A DNA stretch of 33,304 nucleotides, from assembly GCA_009937505.1 (NCBI GenBank), contig JAACFJ010000011.1:1-33304 (forward strand), read 5' to 3'. The stretch is from Gammaproteobacteria bacterium. Lineage in GTDB: Bacteria > Pseudomonadota > Gammaproteobacteria > Steroidobacterales > Woeseiaceae. Each line of letters opens with the position of its first letter. The stretch's first letter is position 1. Both the position numbers and the translations under genes were made by a program. A model generated the notes under the pieces. That model saw nothing but the letters and a program-made list of their open reading frames with translations, had not been told where the DNA came from and searched no databases. Positions 33,041 through 33,304 of this stretch are shown in pieces.

Positions 33041-33304
33041 CTAGGCACTGCGTATAGACCGGACCCGAATGACTTCTTCCTGGTCGCCCAGGTCCAGGTG
33101 CTCCTCCATCACGGCAAGATCCTGGTGAATTTCCGGCAGCACGACATTCTCGAGCGCCCTGACGCGCCGCTCCGTACGCCGGTATTCACGTATCAGCCGC
33201 CTGAGATTCGCCGTTATCGCGGCGAGCGGTGCGGCGGCCTCCAGCACGTCGCGGAACGCGGCCGCGAGACGGCGCACTTCCCCCGACGGCCTGACGGGTT
33301 CGCG
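33041..33304 (-). CDS. V/A-type ATPase subunit D, C-terminal part
   Basis: The last 87 codons of a gene that continues beyond the right edge. The sequence is a long amphipathic helix: ITANLRRLIREYRRTERRVR followed by ALENVVLPEIHQDLAVMEEH and ending RVRSIRSA. The RRVRALENVVLP-type motif is the hallmark of subunit D (AtpD/NtpD), the central stalk of V/A-type ATPases, whose C-terminal helix packs with the rotor. The reading frame is open to the window end, so the GTG at 33277 is not a real start. Other A/V-type subunits should lie just outside the window. Such ATPases in gammaproteobacteria are usually accessory to the F-type enzyme. Confidence 0.85.
   Translation of the reverse strand, partial: REPVRPSGEVRRLAAAFRDVLEAAAPLAAITANLRRLIREYRRTERRVRALENVVLPEIHQDLAVMEEHLDLGDQEEVIRVRSIRSA

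Overview
The window looks like a chromosomal piece of a high-GC gammaproteobacterium. The evidence is the gene set: an enteric-order trp operon, ppc, yajQ, ycgN-type and ybcK/mepK-type genes, a divergent tesA/ABC pair, a FadD close to the E. coli one, and many outer-membrane proteins and lipoproteins. A V/A-type ATPase subunit and a GGGGACAG-type palindromic repeat fit environmental, marine or sediment lineages such as Woeseiaceae or Chromatiales relatives, but that placement is a guess. No rRNA, tRNA, CRISPR array, prophage or transposase gene was found.

Layout. 1-5928 (minus strand): a complete trp regulatory region (promoter, 14-residue leader peptide with three consecutive Trp codons, terminator/antiterminator) followed by trpE-G-D-C-F-B and the start of trpA, all unfused and overlapping by a few bases. 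trpB carries a roughly 44-nt internal deletion that shifts the frame. 5952-8856 (minus): an SLC13-type transporter with RCK_C domains and an unrecognised 332-residue protein. 9001-12573 (plus): a small conserved protein, yajQ and ppc. 12652-13759 (minus): a nitroreductase-fold protein with the iodotyrosine deiodinase triad, and a YcgN-like protein. 13795-15404 (plus): a D-2-hydroxyacid dehydrogenase and a MepK-like murein endopeptidase.

15415-20390 (minus): four envelope genes that look like one transcription unit: a NEPFW lipoprotein, a tandem double beta-barrel protein (MipA/OmpV plus a second barrel), a TAXI-type binding lipoprotein with its own membrane helix and cytoplasmic tail, and an exported protein with repeated small beta domains. 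This is the best candidate for an undescribed system. 20552-26157: a DUF4136 lipoprotein (plus) faces an AsmA-family/phospholipase-D lipoprotein pair (minus). 26201-26344 is a compact repeat cluster with a perfect 30-bp inverted repeat.

26344-29953 (minus): ABC ATPase, FtsX-type permease and Nudix hydrolase, overlapping in series. tesA diverges from the ATPase with overlapping start codons, and fadD plus a small exported cupin-like gene follow (29952-32660, plus). The last 640 bases hold a decayed C-terminal fragment of the same second-barrel family seen in the double-barrel protein, then the 3' part of a V/A-type ATPase subunit D gene that runs out of the window.
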